Numbered from the stretch's first letter, positions 51,823-59,356 are shown. The stretch: 64,000 nucleotides of DNA from Zoogloea sp041908905 (GCF_041908905.1 NZ_JAYREK010000013.1:1-64000), one strand, 5' to 3'. Notes: generated by a model from the sequence alone, not told the origin. Numbers and translations are program-made.

Positions 51823-51866
51823 ATACGGCGGTCAAGCGGTGAGCTTGCCGCCGTATTGCTTTTTTT
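51823..51866 (+). terminator. Intrinsic terminator of the nuo operon
   Basis: ATACGGCGG (51823-51831) pairs with CCGCCGTAT (51848-51856), with inner CAAGC/GCTTG pairing, followed after TGC by seven T residues. Confidence 0.88.
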
Positions 51867-51899
51867 GGGGTCGCCATAGAAGGGCGGCCGACGGATCCC

Positions 51900-52121
51900 T
51901 TAGGTCTCGCTGAACGACCTGTAGTGGGTCGCGACGCGTTGGCTTGCGCTCATGCGGTAGCGGATGTCGCGGATGTTGCGATGGAGGGCGACCACGTTTT
52001 CTGACGTCCCGGGCGTGGTGGTGTTTTCCGCGCCGGGCTTTTTATGCCAATCGAAAAAGTGTTCGGTCGGGCTGGGGCGCCGGTTGATGCGGGTCAATGT
52101 GTCGCGGGGGGGCGAAAGCAT
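51900..52121 (-). CDS. Doubtful small ORF in the nuoN-cytochrome gap
   Basis: The 407 bases between nuoN and the cytochrome gene contain the nuo terminator and this 73-residue frame on the minus strand, with segments such as PTEHFFDWHKKPG and ALHRNIRDIRYRMSASQRV. It is polar and Arg-rich, has no recognisable domain and no clear ribosome-binding site. It may be a genuine hypothetical gene or chance. I see nothing else in this stretch. Confidence 0.25.
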   Translation of the reverse strand: MLSPPRDTLTRINRRPSPTEHFFDWHKKPGAENTTTPGTSENVVALHRNIRDIRYRMSASQRVATHYRSFSET

Positions 52122-52176
52122 AGTATCGCGCTGCCCTGGCGCACGTGCGCCATCTCCCCAATGAGGTCAAATCATC

Positions 52177-52584
52177 ATGCGTGTAGAAAAATTGTTGCCT
52201 CTTATCCTTGTCGGCTTCCTGGCTGCCTGTGGTAAGTCCGAAGCCCCCAAGAGCGAGGCATCTCCGCCGGCTTCCCAGGCTCCGGCGGCTGCGGCCCCTG
52301 CGGCAGCACCGGCGGCGCCCGCCGCCGATGGCGGCAAAGGTGCCGACCTGTTCAAGAAGACCTGTGCGATGTGTCACCAGACTGGTGTCGCAGGCGCACC
52401 CAAGCTCGGCGACAAGGCCGACTGGGGCCCCCGTATCGCCCAAGGCCAGGACACGCTTTACAAGCACGCAATCGAGGGTTTCAACGGCGCCAAGGGCATG
52501 ATGCCGCCCAAGGGGGGCAACGCGGCCCTGGGCGATGACGAGATCAAGCTGATCGTCGATTTCATGGTTGGCCAGGCCCAGTAA
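52177..52584 (+). CDS. Cytochrome c5-like lipoprotein
   Basis: A 135-residue class I c-type cytochrome. The N-terminus MRVEKLLPLILVGFLAAC is a lipoprotein signal with lipobox FLAAC, so the protein is likely membrane-anchored on the periplasmic side. A 40-residue Ala/Pro/Ser linker leads to the heme domain with CAMCH (heme binding) and a downstream Met ligand in GMMPPKGGNAALGDDEIKLI. The GAPKLGDKADWGPRIAQG segment is typical of cytochrome c5 (CccA/CycB). It probably shuttles electrons to a terminal oxidase or reductase. Its neighbours, complex I and nos, make a respiratory role natural, but the exact partner is unknown. It has its own terminator. Confidence 0.92.
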   Translation: MRVEKLLPLILVGFLAACGKSEAPKSEASPPASQAPAAAAPAAAPAAPAADGGKGADLFKKTCAMCHQTGVAGAPKLGDKADWGPRIAQGQDTLYKHAIEGFNGAKGMMPPKGGNAALGDDEIKLIVDFMVGQAQ

Positions 52585-52612
52585 CTGCCCGTCCTGCGCT
52601 TTGCGCCAGACG

Positions 52613-52642
52613 AAAAACCGACCACAGGGTGGTCGGTTTTTT
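52613..52642 (+). terminator. Intrinsic terminator of the cytochrome c5 gene
   Basis: AAAAACCGACCAC pairs with GTGGTCGGTTTTT across a three-base loop, giving a T-run of six. The following 205 bases to 52847 hold no supported feature. Confidence 0.92.
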
Positions 52643-52847
52643 ATTGGGACTGGAAAGGCGGTGTGCCCAAGCCTTGCGCCATACCCTCAAGGTCGACTGA
52701 AGGCTCGCGAGCGTTGCCGATTGACGGGACGGGGCTTGGCGCCGAAGGTTGGGGCGTCGCCCGGTTGCACGTGGGAGCCGGTGTTGCAGCGCTCTTGTGC
52801 TTGAATTAGCCGCCGACGGGAGTCGGTCCGGCTGTGGCTCCCGGGGG

Positions 52848-53357
52848 TCAATGTTGGTGAGAGCTGGTGTTGAGGCCCTTGATGATGTCCCGCGTCACGT
52901 CGCCGAACGCCAGAACCCGGCCACCCTGGGCTTTGGCGAAGGCTTCGGCGGCCTCGCGGGTGGAGAAGGCGGGGAGGTTGGGGTCGTTCATCGGGCCGCG
53001 GGCAGTCGAGCCGAGCACGAAGAAGGCCTTCCGGGCGTCCGCCCACGCCTTGGTGCCGTAATCGGCCACGTAGATGGCACCGATGTCGGCGGGTTTATGC
53101 TGCTTGTCGAACAGCGGCATGTTGTTGAGGAAGCGGAACATGTCCACCGGCGAATCGAAACTCGAGGCGCTCTGGTCGTTGAAGACGATCTGGCCGGTCC
53201 ATTGTGGTGTGCGGTAGGGGTACATGCCGCACACGGGGCAGCGCGCCGAGCGCTGGACGTATTGAGGCGACAGGTCGGCGGCCGAGACAGGCTGCGCGAC
53301 CAGCAGGCTGCCAGCCAGCAGCGGCGCGGCGAGGAGGGTCAGAACGCTGGGCTTCAT
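52848..53357 (-). CDS. nosL: NosL-family copper chaperone, soluble periplasmic copy
   Basis: A 169-residue NosL-type protein. NosL binds Cu(I) and helps assemble the copper sites of nitrous oxide reductase. The N-terminus MKPSVLTLLAAPLLAGSLLV is a Sec signal ending at SAAD, with no lipobox Cys, so unlike the other copy it is probably soluble in the periplasm. The metal-site motif CPVCGMYPYRTPQWTGQIVF is intact. The C-terminal half has DARKAFFVLGSTARGPM and FSTREAAEAFAKAQGGRVL, as in NosL. The start overlaps the stop of the preceding small gene (ATGA). It is the last gene of the nosDFYL unit. Confidence 0.88.
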   Translation of the reverse strand: MKPSVLTLLAAPLLAGSLLVAQPVSAADLSPQYVQRSARCPVCGMYPYRTPQWTGQIVFNDQSASSFDSPVDMFRFLNNMPLFDKQHKPADIGAIYVADYGTKAWADARKAFFVLGSTARGPMNDPNLPAFSTREAAEAFAKAQGGRVLAFGDVTRDIIKGLNTSSHQH

Positions 53358-53728
53358 GCACGGGCTCCGGTGTCGATCTTGTCGAGAAGCGGGTCGTCCA
53401 GGATGGTGGTGATGACCCGTTGCAGATTGTCCCACGGGCTGGCGTCGGTGCGGGTCAGCGGATCGGCCCACAGACCGCCGTCAGCGGTGTGGAGATGGTT
53501 TGGCCGGGTTGCGAGCTCGGGGTGCAGCGGGGCGGTGTCGATGCGCAGCTCCGCCTCTCCCCAGGCCCACGCGATGGCGTAGGCGTCGCTGCCGGCGATG
53601 CGGGCTTCCAGTGTCACGCCGTTGTTGAAGTGGGCGATCAGGGCGTCGTATTTCACGTCGACGGGCGTTTCGAGGTGCTCACCGAAGTGTTCCTCGATCC
53701 GGGCGGCGAGGTCGAGATGCAGGCTCAT
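53354..53728 (-). CDS. Uncharacterised protein, possibly TumE/DUF6516-like, inside the nos operon
   Basis: A 124-residue cytoplasmic protein without signal peptide or membrane helix. AGGAGG lies about nine bases before its ATG. It begins MSLHLDLAARIEEHFGEHLE and its central part is FNNGVTLEARIAGSDAYAIA. The most distinctive block is LRIDTAPLHPELATRPNHLH, followed by TRTDASPWDNLQRVI. That block recalls the pattern W/R-x-D-N-x-P-H-H-P-E-x-x-T-x-P-H-H-x-H in small toxin-like TumE/DUF6516 proteins, but this is from memory and not tested. It overlaps both neighbours by four bases (ATGA), so it is translationally coupled within the nosL tandem. Function unknown. Confidence 0.75.
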   Translation of the reverse strand: MSLHLDLAARIEEHFGEHLETPVDVKYDALIAHFNNGVTLEARIAGSDAYAIAWAWGEAELRIDTAPLHPELATRPNHLHTADGGLWADPLTRTDASPWDNLQRVITTILDDPLLDKIDTGARA

Positions 53729-53997
53729 CGGGTGCGGGCCTCCTGGACGATGCGGGCGAGATCGCTGCGCACCTGGCCGTGCAGGTCGGTGAGGATGTTC
53801 AGCGAGAGGTAGTGTTCGTAGCTCGGGTGTTCGGGAAGTTCGCCGGCGCTGATCCGGGCAAGCACGCCCGCGGCGTCGCGGGCGCCGAGGTCCGCCAGCA
53901 GTTTGTCGCGGGCGCTGCGCAGGTCGTACATCAGGCGCGCGAACTGCTCGATCTCGAGGGCATCTTCGGGGGCGAGGTCGCTGTAGAACGGGTCCAT
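53725..53997 (-). CDS. Small acidic helical protein of unknown function inside the nos operon
   Basis: A 90-residue, mostly helical, acidic protein with no signal peptide: MDPFYSDLAPEDALEIEQFA at the start, then RLMYDLRSARDKLLADLGAR and a C-terminal helix ending in ARIVQEARTR. The ATG at 53997 has AGAGG eight bases upstream. A GTG at 54003 overlapping the nosL stop is an alternative. Its stop overlaps the start of the next small gene by four bases, the arrangement often seen for two-gene partner systems. I do not recognise a family. It could be a partner of the 124-residue protein; this is inference. Confidence 0.72.
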   Translation of the reverse strand: MDPFYSDLAPEDALEIEQFARLMYDLRSARDKLLADLGARDAAGVLARISAGELPEHPSYEHYLSLNILTDLHGQVRSDLARIVQEARTR

Positions 53998-53999
53998 GC

Positions 54000-54509
54000 T
54001 CACATCCTCTGGTCGTGCAGGGCGCCGCCGTCCAGGCGGGCCATGTCGGCAGTGATCTCGGGGAAGGGGTGAACCTTGCCGCCTTCCGTGTCGGCGAACT
54101 TTTGGGCGCCCTCGCGGGTGGCGAAGGAGGGGATGGTCGGGCCCATCGCACCACGTTTCTTGGAGCCCACCACGTAGAAGGCCTTCTTCGCGTCTATCCA
54201 GGCGCCCTTGGGCTGTTCCCAGGTGGTCTGGTCCATGGCCTGCACATAGGCGGCGGCCACCTTGCGGGCCTGTTCGGGTTTGAGGAGTAGCGAGAACATC
54301 TCCATGGTGTCGCAGAAGAAGTCGGGCTCGGGGGTGCCATCGTAGTGGATCTGGGCCTTGGGCCCGGGGTAGTCGGCCAGCAGCATGCCGTCGAGGGCGC
54401 AGTAGCTGTCCTGGGCGATCTCCTTGGGCGCGACCGGCGCATTGGCGGTCTGGCTGCAGGCGGCGAGCAGGCTTGCGGTGAGGAGAAGGGCGGCGGTGGT
54501 GAGTTTCAT
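54000..54509 (-). CDS. nosL: NosL copper chaperone lipoprotein
   Basis: A 169-residue NosL. The N-terminus MKLTTAALLLTASLLAAC has the lipobox LLAAC, typical of NosL lipoproteins anchored facing the periplasm. The copper-site region is CALDGMLLADYPGPKAQIHY, where the usual C-x-x-x-G-M is present as CALDGM. The C-terminal half has DAKKAFYVVGSKKRGAMGPT and FATREGAQKFADTEGGKV. It delivers Cu(I) to NosZ assembly. The start overlaps the nosY stop by four bases. A second, non-lipidated NosL lies two genes downstream. Confidence 0.95.
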   Translation of the reverse strand: MKLTTAALLLTASLLAACSQTANAPVAPKEIAQDSYCALDGMLLADYPGPKAQIHYDGTPEPDFFCDTMEMFSLLLKPEQARKVAAAYVQAMDQTTWEQPKGAWIDAKKAFYVVGSKKRGAMGPTIPSFATREGAQKFADTEGGKVHPFPEITADMARLDGGALHDQRM

Positions 54510-55345
54510 CGTTGGAATCTCCAGATGGCGATGGCCAGCGGGCCGATGATCCAGGCCAGCATGACGCCGCCGAGGATGGCTGGATTGCTCAAGGCTTCGG
54601 GGAAGACGGTGGCGAGGCCATAGAGGGTGCGCACCTCGTCGAGGCTGAAGACGTTGAGCACGCGGAAGACGTCGGCCGGATTGAGCAGCAGCAGGTAGGG
54701 GAACACCGCGCCGCCGTAGTCGCCGGCGGTGACGACCAGCATGCCGAGGAGCAGCAGATCGAAGACCAGCACGAAGAAGAACCAGGTGCCGATGGCAAGG
54801 CCCGAGGCGCGGGTGCGGTCGGCGGCGAACACCGACAGCATCACCGCCAGGCTCAGGAAGGCCAGGCCGAGGAGAATCGCCGAAAACATGAAGCCGGCGT
54901 AGTGGAAGAGCGCGGTGAGGTTGAGCTGGGGCGACAGGATCAGCCCGACCGCACCGAAGCCGGCGATGGTCGAGAAGGCCAGTGCGGCGGCGAGGCCGGT
55001 GTATTTGCCGAGGATCAGCTCGCGGCGGGTGATCGGCAGGGTGAGCAGCAGGTCCAGGGAGCCGCGTTCCCGCTCGCCGACCACCGCGTCGAAGCCGAGG
55101 ATCAGGGCGATCAGCGGGATCAGGTAGATCACCAGGCTGACCAGCGAGGCGATGGTGACCTCGATGCTGCGGAAACCCACCGCGCCCTGCTGGGCGGAGC
55201 CGAAATAGGCGATGACCAGCGCGAAGGCGGTGAACACCAGCGCCACCGCGAGCACCCAGCGGTTGCGGATGCGGTCCCAGAACTCCTTGCCGGCGACGAT
55301 GGCGATCTGTTTGAAGTCGATGGAGAGCATGGTCTGACCCGTCAT
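54506..55345 (-). CDS. nosY: Nos ABC transporter permease NosY
   Basis: NosY is the membrane subunit of the NosFY ABC transporter needed to mature the CuZ centre of NosZ. The 279-residue protein has about six helices, starting with WVLAVALVFTAFALVIAYFG. The conserved ABC-2 loop is GFDAVVGERERGSLDLLLTL, with PITRRELILGKY after it. ATG 55345 overlaps the nosF stop by four bases; an internal ATG at 55330 is an alternative. Confidence 0.95.
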   Translation of the reverse strand: MTGQTMLSIDFKQIAIVAGKEFWDRIRNRWVLAVALVFTAFALVIAYFGSAQQGAVGFRSIEVTIASLVSLVIYLIPLIALILGFDAVVGERERGSLDLLLTLPITRRELILGKYTGLAAALAFSTIAGFGAVGLILSPQLNLTALFHYAGFMFSAILLGLAFLSLAVMLSVFAADRTRASGLAIGTWFFFVLVFDLLLLGMLVVTAGDYGGAVFPYLLLLNPADVFRVLNVFSLDEVRTLYGLATVFPEALSNPAILGGVMLAWIIGPLAIAIWRFQR

Positions 55346-56256
55346 CCGTTGCGGTAGCCGAAGAACACGTCTTCGAGGGAGGGTTCGCGGACGCGCAGGT
55401 CGCGCATGGTCTCGCCGAGGGTGGCCAGCCGGGCGAGGGCGGGCATCTTGGCTTCCCGCGGCAGACGGATATGCAGCACGTTGCCGGCTTCTTCGATGCT
55501 TTCGATGGCCATGCCGGCGAGCACGCGGCCGACCTGCTCCGAGAGGCCGGCGCCGCCGGCGATCTCGAGGGTCAGCGGCAGGTTCATGGCTTCACGCAGA
55601 TCCTGCACGGTGCCGGTGGCCCGGATGAGGCCGCCTTCCATGATGGCGAGGCGGTCGACCCGTTCCTGGATCTCGGCGAGGATGTGGGAGGTGAGCACCA
55701 TGGTCACGCCGTCGCCCTTCAGCTCGCGCAGGATGCGGTAGAAGTCGCGGATGGCGCCAGGGTCGAGGCCGGTGGTGGGTTCGTCGAGGAACAGCAGGCG
55801 GGGCGTGCCGAGCAGGGCCTGGGCGAAGCCGAGCCGCTGGCGCATGCCTTTGGAGTATTCGCGCACCCGGCGGCGGGCGGCGTGGGCGAGGCCCACCTTG
55901 TCGAGCAGCCCGGCGCATTCGCGGCGTGGCACGGCCTTCAGGTCGGCAAAGAAGTAGAGCGTCTCGATGCCGGTGAGGTTGTCGTAGAGCACCACGTTTT
56001 CGGGGAGATAGCCGATCTTGCGCCGGGTTTCACGGAAGCGCGGGCCATTCACCGGTTCGCCGTCGATGCGGATCTCGCCCGCGGTGATGGGGATCAGGCC
56101 GAGCATCATCTTGAACAGGGTGCTCTTGCCGGCGCCGTTGTGGCCGATCAGGCCGAAGAGTTCGCCGGGGGCGATGGAGAGGTCGACACCTTTTACTGCC
56201 TGAACGGTGCCGAAATCCTTGGTCACCCCGCGGGCTTCAACGATAGTGCTTGCCAA
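55342..56256 (-). CDS. nosF: Nos ABC transporter ATPase NosF
   Basis: NosF powers the NosFY transporter that supports sulfur/copper delivery for CuZ. The 304-residue protein has Walker A in GLIGHNGAGKSTLFKMMLGL, the ABC signature EYSKGMRQRLGFAQALLG, Walker B LLFLDEPTTGLDPGAI and the switch His in VLTSHILAEIQE. The start is an unusual TTG at 56256 with GGAG eight bases upstream. This puts it 20 bases inside the end of nosD. Confidence 0.95.
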   Translation of the reverse strand: MASTIVEARGVTKDFGTVQAVKGVDLSIAPGELFGLIGHNGAGKSTLFKMMLGLIPITAGEIRIDGEPVNGPRFRETRRKIGYLPENVVLYDNLTGIETLYFFADLKAVPRRECAGLLDKVGLAHAARRRVREYSKGMRQRLGFAQALLGTPRLLFLDEPTTGLDPGAIRDFYRILRELKGDGVTMVLTSHILAEIQERVDRLAIMEGGLIRATGTVQDLREAMNLPLTLEIAGGAGLSEQVGRVLAGMAIESIEEAGNVLHIRLPREAKMPALARLATLGETMRDLRVREPSLEDVFFGYRNG

Positions 56257-57508
56257 GCCAGTTTCTCCAGTCGGAATGGTCGGGGCGCATGCGCGGGTTC
56301 TTGTCCACGATGCTGGGGGCGCGCAGCAGCGGGAACTGCTGGGCGATGAGGCGAAGGGTCTGGATGGCCGGGCTGGCGATCAGCAGCTTGACCATCGGGT
56401 GGCGCCACGAGAGGCGGTCGACCATGTCGTTGGCCTCGTAGGGCACGTCGCCCAGGCCGTCGCCGTTGCGGTCCCAGCCCACGTAGTTGCTCCAGTAGTT
56501 GCCTTCCTTGGTGCCCCAGGGCTCGTCGCGGGAGGCCACGTACTTGACCTGCTCCCGGTTCGAGATGAAGTCGTTGCGCTCGACCACGTTGCGGGTCGAG
56601 CCAGCCCACAGGTGCACGCCGACCTGGTTGTCCACCACCAGGTTGCCGCGCAGGGTGTTGTATTCGGCGTCGTAGATGAAGAAGCCCCGTGCGTTGCCGG
56701 CCACCACGTTGTTCTCGACCACGGCGTCCTGGATGGTGCGCAGCATGATGCCGTGGTCGGAGTTGCCCCAGGCGCGGTTGTTGCGCACGACCTGGTCCCG
56801 CACCTCCATCAGGGCCAGCCCGCCCCGGTTGAGGAAGGTGTCGTTGTCCTCCCACAGGTTGTGGTAGGAGTTCATGTAGTGGGTGCCGTAGCGGCTGTGG
56901 TGCATCTTGTTGCCGCGGAAGATCGCCTTGTGGGAGACGTCCACGTAGATGGCGTCGCGCACGAAGCTGATGTTGTTGCCGATGATTCGCGCGCCGGTGG
57001 TGTTGTAGAGCTGGATGCCGTTGCCGCGCTGGGAGGAGTCGAAATCGCGCTTGCCGGTGATGAGGTTGTTCTCGATCAGCACGTCGTCGGCCTTCTCGAT
57101 CCACAGCCCGAACAGGGTGTAGCTGAAGTCGCAGCGGATGACGCGGGCCCGGTGGGCGCCGGGCTGGATGTAGACGCCGGCGTTCTGGGCGCCCAGGTCG
57201 CCGCCCGAGTCGGCCACGATGAAGCCCTCCAGGCTCACGTCGGTGGCGACGATGCGCACCGTGTCGCCCTTGCCGCCGCCGTCGATGGTGGGGCGGTCGA
57301 CGCCGATCAGCTTGACGGGCTTGTCGAGGCGCAGGTTTTCGGGGTAGCGGCCGTGGGCGACGCGGATGGTGTCGCCGGGGGCAGCATGGGCGACGGCGGC
57401 CTGGATTGATTCACCCGGTTTCACCTGCCACTCGGCCGCGGCGGCGAGGCTCGTGGTGGCCAGGAGCACGGCGGTGAGGGTGAGATGACGGAGGCTGCTG
57501 CGTGGCAT
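56237..57508 (-). CDS. nosD: Periplasmic NosD, parallel beta-helix accessory protein
   Basis: NosD is a periplasmic partner of NosFY required for CuZ assembly. The product from ATG 57508 is 423 residues with signal peptide MPRSSLRHLTLTAVLLATTS ending in AAAAEW. The rest is a right-handed beta-helix with CASH repeats, for example NVVAGNARGFFIYDAEYNTL and VERNDFISNREQVKYVASRD. Frames from 57529 and 57574 are open, but a candidate FNR-type promoter would start transcription near 57531, which favours 57508. It begins the nosDFY-L unit. Confidence 0.94.
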   Translation of the reverse strand: MPRSSLRHLTLTAVLLATTSLAAAAEWQVKPGESIQAAVAHAAPGDTIRVAHGRYPENLRLDKPVKLIGVDRPTIDGGGKGDTVRIVATDVSLEGFIVADSGGDLGAQNAGVYIQPGAHRARVIRCDFSYTLFGLWIEKADDVLIENNLITGKRDFDSSQRGNGIQLYNTTGARIIGNNISFVRDAIYVDVSHKAIFRGNKMHHSRYGTHYMNSYHNLWEDNDTFLNRGGLALMEVRDQVVRNNRAWGNSDHGIMLRTIQDAVVENNVVAGNARGFFIYDAEYNTLRGNLVVDNQVGVHLWAGSTRNVVERNDFISNREQVKYVASRDEPWGTKEGNYWSNYVGWDRNGDGLGDVPYEANDMVDRLSWRHPMVKLLIASPAIQTLRLIAQQFPLLRAPSIVDKNPRMRPDHSDWRNWLGKHYR

Positions 57509-57537
57509 GGAGACGGGGCCGGAACTCATTGGCCCCG

Positions 57538-57579
57538 ATTGTGCGGCGATTTGCCGCAGCCAGCCTTGATCCATGTGAA
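57538..57579 (-). promoter_or_regulatory. FNR-like site and -10 element of nosD
   Basis: TTGAT-CCAT-GTGAA lies at 57566-57579 (consensus TTGAT-N4-ATCAA; one perfect half, one 3/5). On the minus strand CACAAT (57543-57538) sits about 32 bases from its centre, as expected for a class II site at -41.5. Confidence 0.5.
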
Positions 57580-57618
57580 TTCACGGGCCTGGCCGGCGCC
57601 GACCCGACCCCGGGCGGG

Positions 57619-57921
57619 TCAGAGCGGCGCCCGGTCGATGGCGGACAGGGCCGGGTTCACGTCGAAGATCTTGCCATTCACCTCAGGGATGCCGAAGCCC
57701 TTGAGCCGGGCGGTGTGCATTGCCAGGTAGGCCTCGGCGCTGGCGCGGTCGGAGAACAGGTAGATGCCGCCGGCTTCGGCGCTGGCCGGGTTCTCGGTCC
57801 AGATCTTCCAGATCAGGCCGGGCTCTTGTGCGATGGATTCGGCGAGGCCCTGGAGGGCATCGGTCATGGCGTCGCCCCAGGGGCCGGAGAACGGAAAGTC
57901 GACTTGCAGCAGCACAGGCAT
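57619..57921 (-). CDS. ydhR: YdhR-family putative monooxygenase
   Basis: A 100-residue small protein of the YdhR family (ferredoxin-like dimeric fold, putative monooxygenase). The whole length matches the family pattern: LLQVDFPFSGPWGDAMTDAL, ESIAQEPGLIWKIWTENPAS, AEAGGIYLFSDRASAEAYLA and HTARLKGFGIPEVNGKIFDV. It is cytoplasmic with no signal peptide. Its substrate is unknown. It lies upstream of nosD on the same strand, but a candidate nosD promoter lies between them. Confidence 0.92.
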   Translation of the reverse strand: MPVLLQVDFPFSGPWGDAMTDALQGLAESIAQEPGLIWKIWTENPASAEAGGIYLFSDRASAEAYLAMHTARLKGFGIPEVNGKIFDVNPALSAIDRAPL

Positions 57922-58080
57922 GGATGGATCCTTTCAGCAGAATAAGGTGGCCCAAGGCTACGCCGGCCGCCGGGTTTTGGCAAAAAACGCCGCGGGGACG
58001 TCGCCTTTCGTGGCGTGGGGCATACCCATGGGGCGCCGGTAGTGCAAGAATGACGGGGACAATACGAGGGAGTCCATACC

Positions 58081-58359
58081 ATGAGCAACAAGCACCGGCA
58101 TGTTCTTGAAGCGATCTTCCGCGACCCGGTCAGCAGCAACATCCAGTGGCGCGAGGTCGAATCCCTGCTGAACCACCTGGGGGCGACGGTCGAGCCCGGG
58201 CATGGCGCCCGGTTCCGCATCCTGCTCAACCGGCATGAGTTCTTCGTGCATCACCCCCACCATGGCAACGAGTTTGCCAAGCAGGAGATCAAGCATCTGC
58301 GCGAGTCCCTGGCGGGGGCCGGTGTCACCCTGTCTAGGTACGACGAAGCGCACAAATGA
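58081..58359 (+). CDS. hicA: HicA-like toxin-fold protein without adjacent HicB
   Basis: A 92-residue protein resembling the HicA mRNA-interferase family (dsRBD-like fold). Matching features are VLEAIFRDPVSSNIQWREVE, then SLLNHLGATVEPGHGARFRI and LNRHEFFVHHPHHGNEFAKQ, followed by a final helix IKHLRESLAGAG. Its basic character and Pro-His segment are typical. No HicB antitoxin lies on either side, as the flanking genes are ydhR and arfB, so it is an orphan and may not be toxic. It is convergent with arfB. Confidence 0.82.
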   Translation: MSNKHRHVLEAIFRDPVSSNIQWREVESLLNHLGATVEPGHGARFRILLNRHEFFVHHPHHGNEFAKQEIKHLRESLAGAGVTLSRYDEAHK

Positions 58360-58383
58360 GCCTGCTGCGCGTTGAACGAGCCG

Positions 58384-58785
58384 TCACTCGACCCGGCCGC
58401 GCCCGGCCTTGATCGCGCTGCGCCGGGCCTTGCCCTCGAGGCGGCGGGTGACGGCGCCGCGGGTGGGGCGCGTCGGCCGGCGTGCCTTGGGGACGTGTGA
58501 GGCGCTGTCCACCAGCGCCTGAAGGCGGCGCAGGGCTTCGGCCCGGTTCTTCTCGAGGCTGCGGTGTTCCTGGGCCTTGATGACGATCACGCCATTTTTG
58601 CTGATGCGTTGGTCGCCGAGCCCGAGCAGCCGCTGGCGCACCGCTTCGGGCAGCCTTGAAGCGAGGATGTCGAAGCGCAGATGCACCGCACTGGAAACCT
58701 TGTTCACGTTTTGCCCTCCGGCCCCCTGGGCGCGGATGGCGATGAATTCCACTTCGTCTTCGGCGATGGGATGGGCGGAGCGCAT
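58384..58785 (-). CDS. arfB: Alternative ribosome-rescue factor ArfB (peptidyl-tRNA hydrolase, YaeJ)
   Basis: ArfB hydrolyses peptidyl-tRNA on ribosomes stalled without a stop codon. The 133-residue protein has the catalytic GGQ in IRAQGAGGQNVNKVSSAVHL and the class-I release-factor fold around it. The basic C-terminal tail that enters the empty mRNA channel is KARRPTRPTRGAVTRRLEGK followed by more Arg/Lys. The length is normal. It is convergent with the HicA-like gene. Confidence 0.96.
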   Translation of the reverse strand: MRSAHPIAEDEVEFIAIRAQGAGGQNVNKVSSAVHLRFDILASRLPEAVRQRLLGLGDQRISKNGVIVIKAQEHRSLEKNRAEALRRLQALVDSASHVPKARRPTRPTRGAVTRRLEGKARRSAIKAGRGRVE

Positions 58786-58858
58786 GGCCGCACTTTAACG
58801 CAGGCGGCAGGCGCCGGCCGTTTCCATTGCGGGGACGCCGTTCAAGGAGCGTGTGAAG

Positions 58859-59356
58859 ATGAGAGTCGCAATCGTGCTGTTGCTGCTGGTTCTGGTTGGA
58901 GCGTCGGCCTTCGTGACGCTGAACTGGGGGGCGGTCATCACGCCCACCGACCTGAGCCTGGGGGTGGGCATGGTCCGCATGCCCCTCGGGCTGGTGATGC
59001 TGGGCTTCCTGCTGGCGATCACCGCGCTGTTCCTGGTGTTCGTGTTGTTCCTGCAGACCTCGGTGCTGCTGGAGACCCGTCGCCAGGCCAGGGAGATCCG
59101 CGCCAGCCGTGAACTCGCCGACGAGGCGGAGGCATCGCGCTTCACCGAGCTGCGTCGTTTCATCGAGTCGGCGCTGGCCGGGAAGGCCACGGCGGGCGCC
59201 GGCGGCGCGCCGGCTGATGTGCTGGAGCGCATCGACCGGCTCGAGCGCGAGCTGCGGGCGTTGATCGAACGGTCCGGCAACGGTGTCGCCGCCCACCTCG
59301 GCGAACTGGAGGACCGCCTGGAGCGGGCCAGCGTGCTGCCTGTTCAAAGGCGCTGA
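58859..59356 (+). CDS. LapA-domain (DUF1049-like) membrane protein
   Basis: A 165-residue inner-membrane protein with two N-terminal helices: MRVAIVLLLLVLVGASAFVT and MPLGLVMLGFLLAITALFLV. The N-W-G segment and short periplasmic loop between them fit the LapA/LapB-associated domain family. A long cytoplasmic coiled coil rich in Arg/Glu follows (ETRRQAREIRASRELADEAE). The ATG at 58859 is nine bases after AAGGAG; a GTG at 58853 is too close. Its role here is unknown. Confidence 0.78.
   Translation: MRVAIVLLLLVLVGASAFVTLNWGAVITPTDLSLGVGMVRMPLGLVMLGFLLAITALFLVFVLFLQTSVLLETRRQAREIRASRELADEAEASRFTELRRFIESALAGKATAGAGGAPADVLERIDRLERELRALIERSGNGVAAHLGELEDRLERASVLPVQRR

Noticed and set aside
46241..51877. 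A 1878-codon open frame on the minus strand antisense to nuoJ-nuoN
   Set aside because: It lies opposite well-supported nuo genes. The product is an unnatural His/Arg/Glu/Asp/Gln-rich chain, as expected when hydrophobic codons with central T are read in reverse. In GC-rich DNA the sense codons TTA, CTA and TCA, which create antisense stops, are rare.
51770..52176. Expected DUF2818 or NUDIX gene after nuoN, as I recall for some betaproteobacteria
   Set aside because: No frame in this gap shows such a domain. Only a terminator and a doubtful 73-residue ORF are present.
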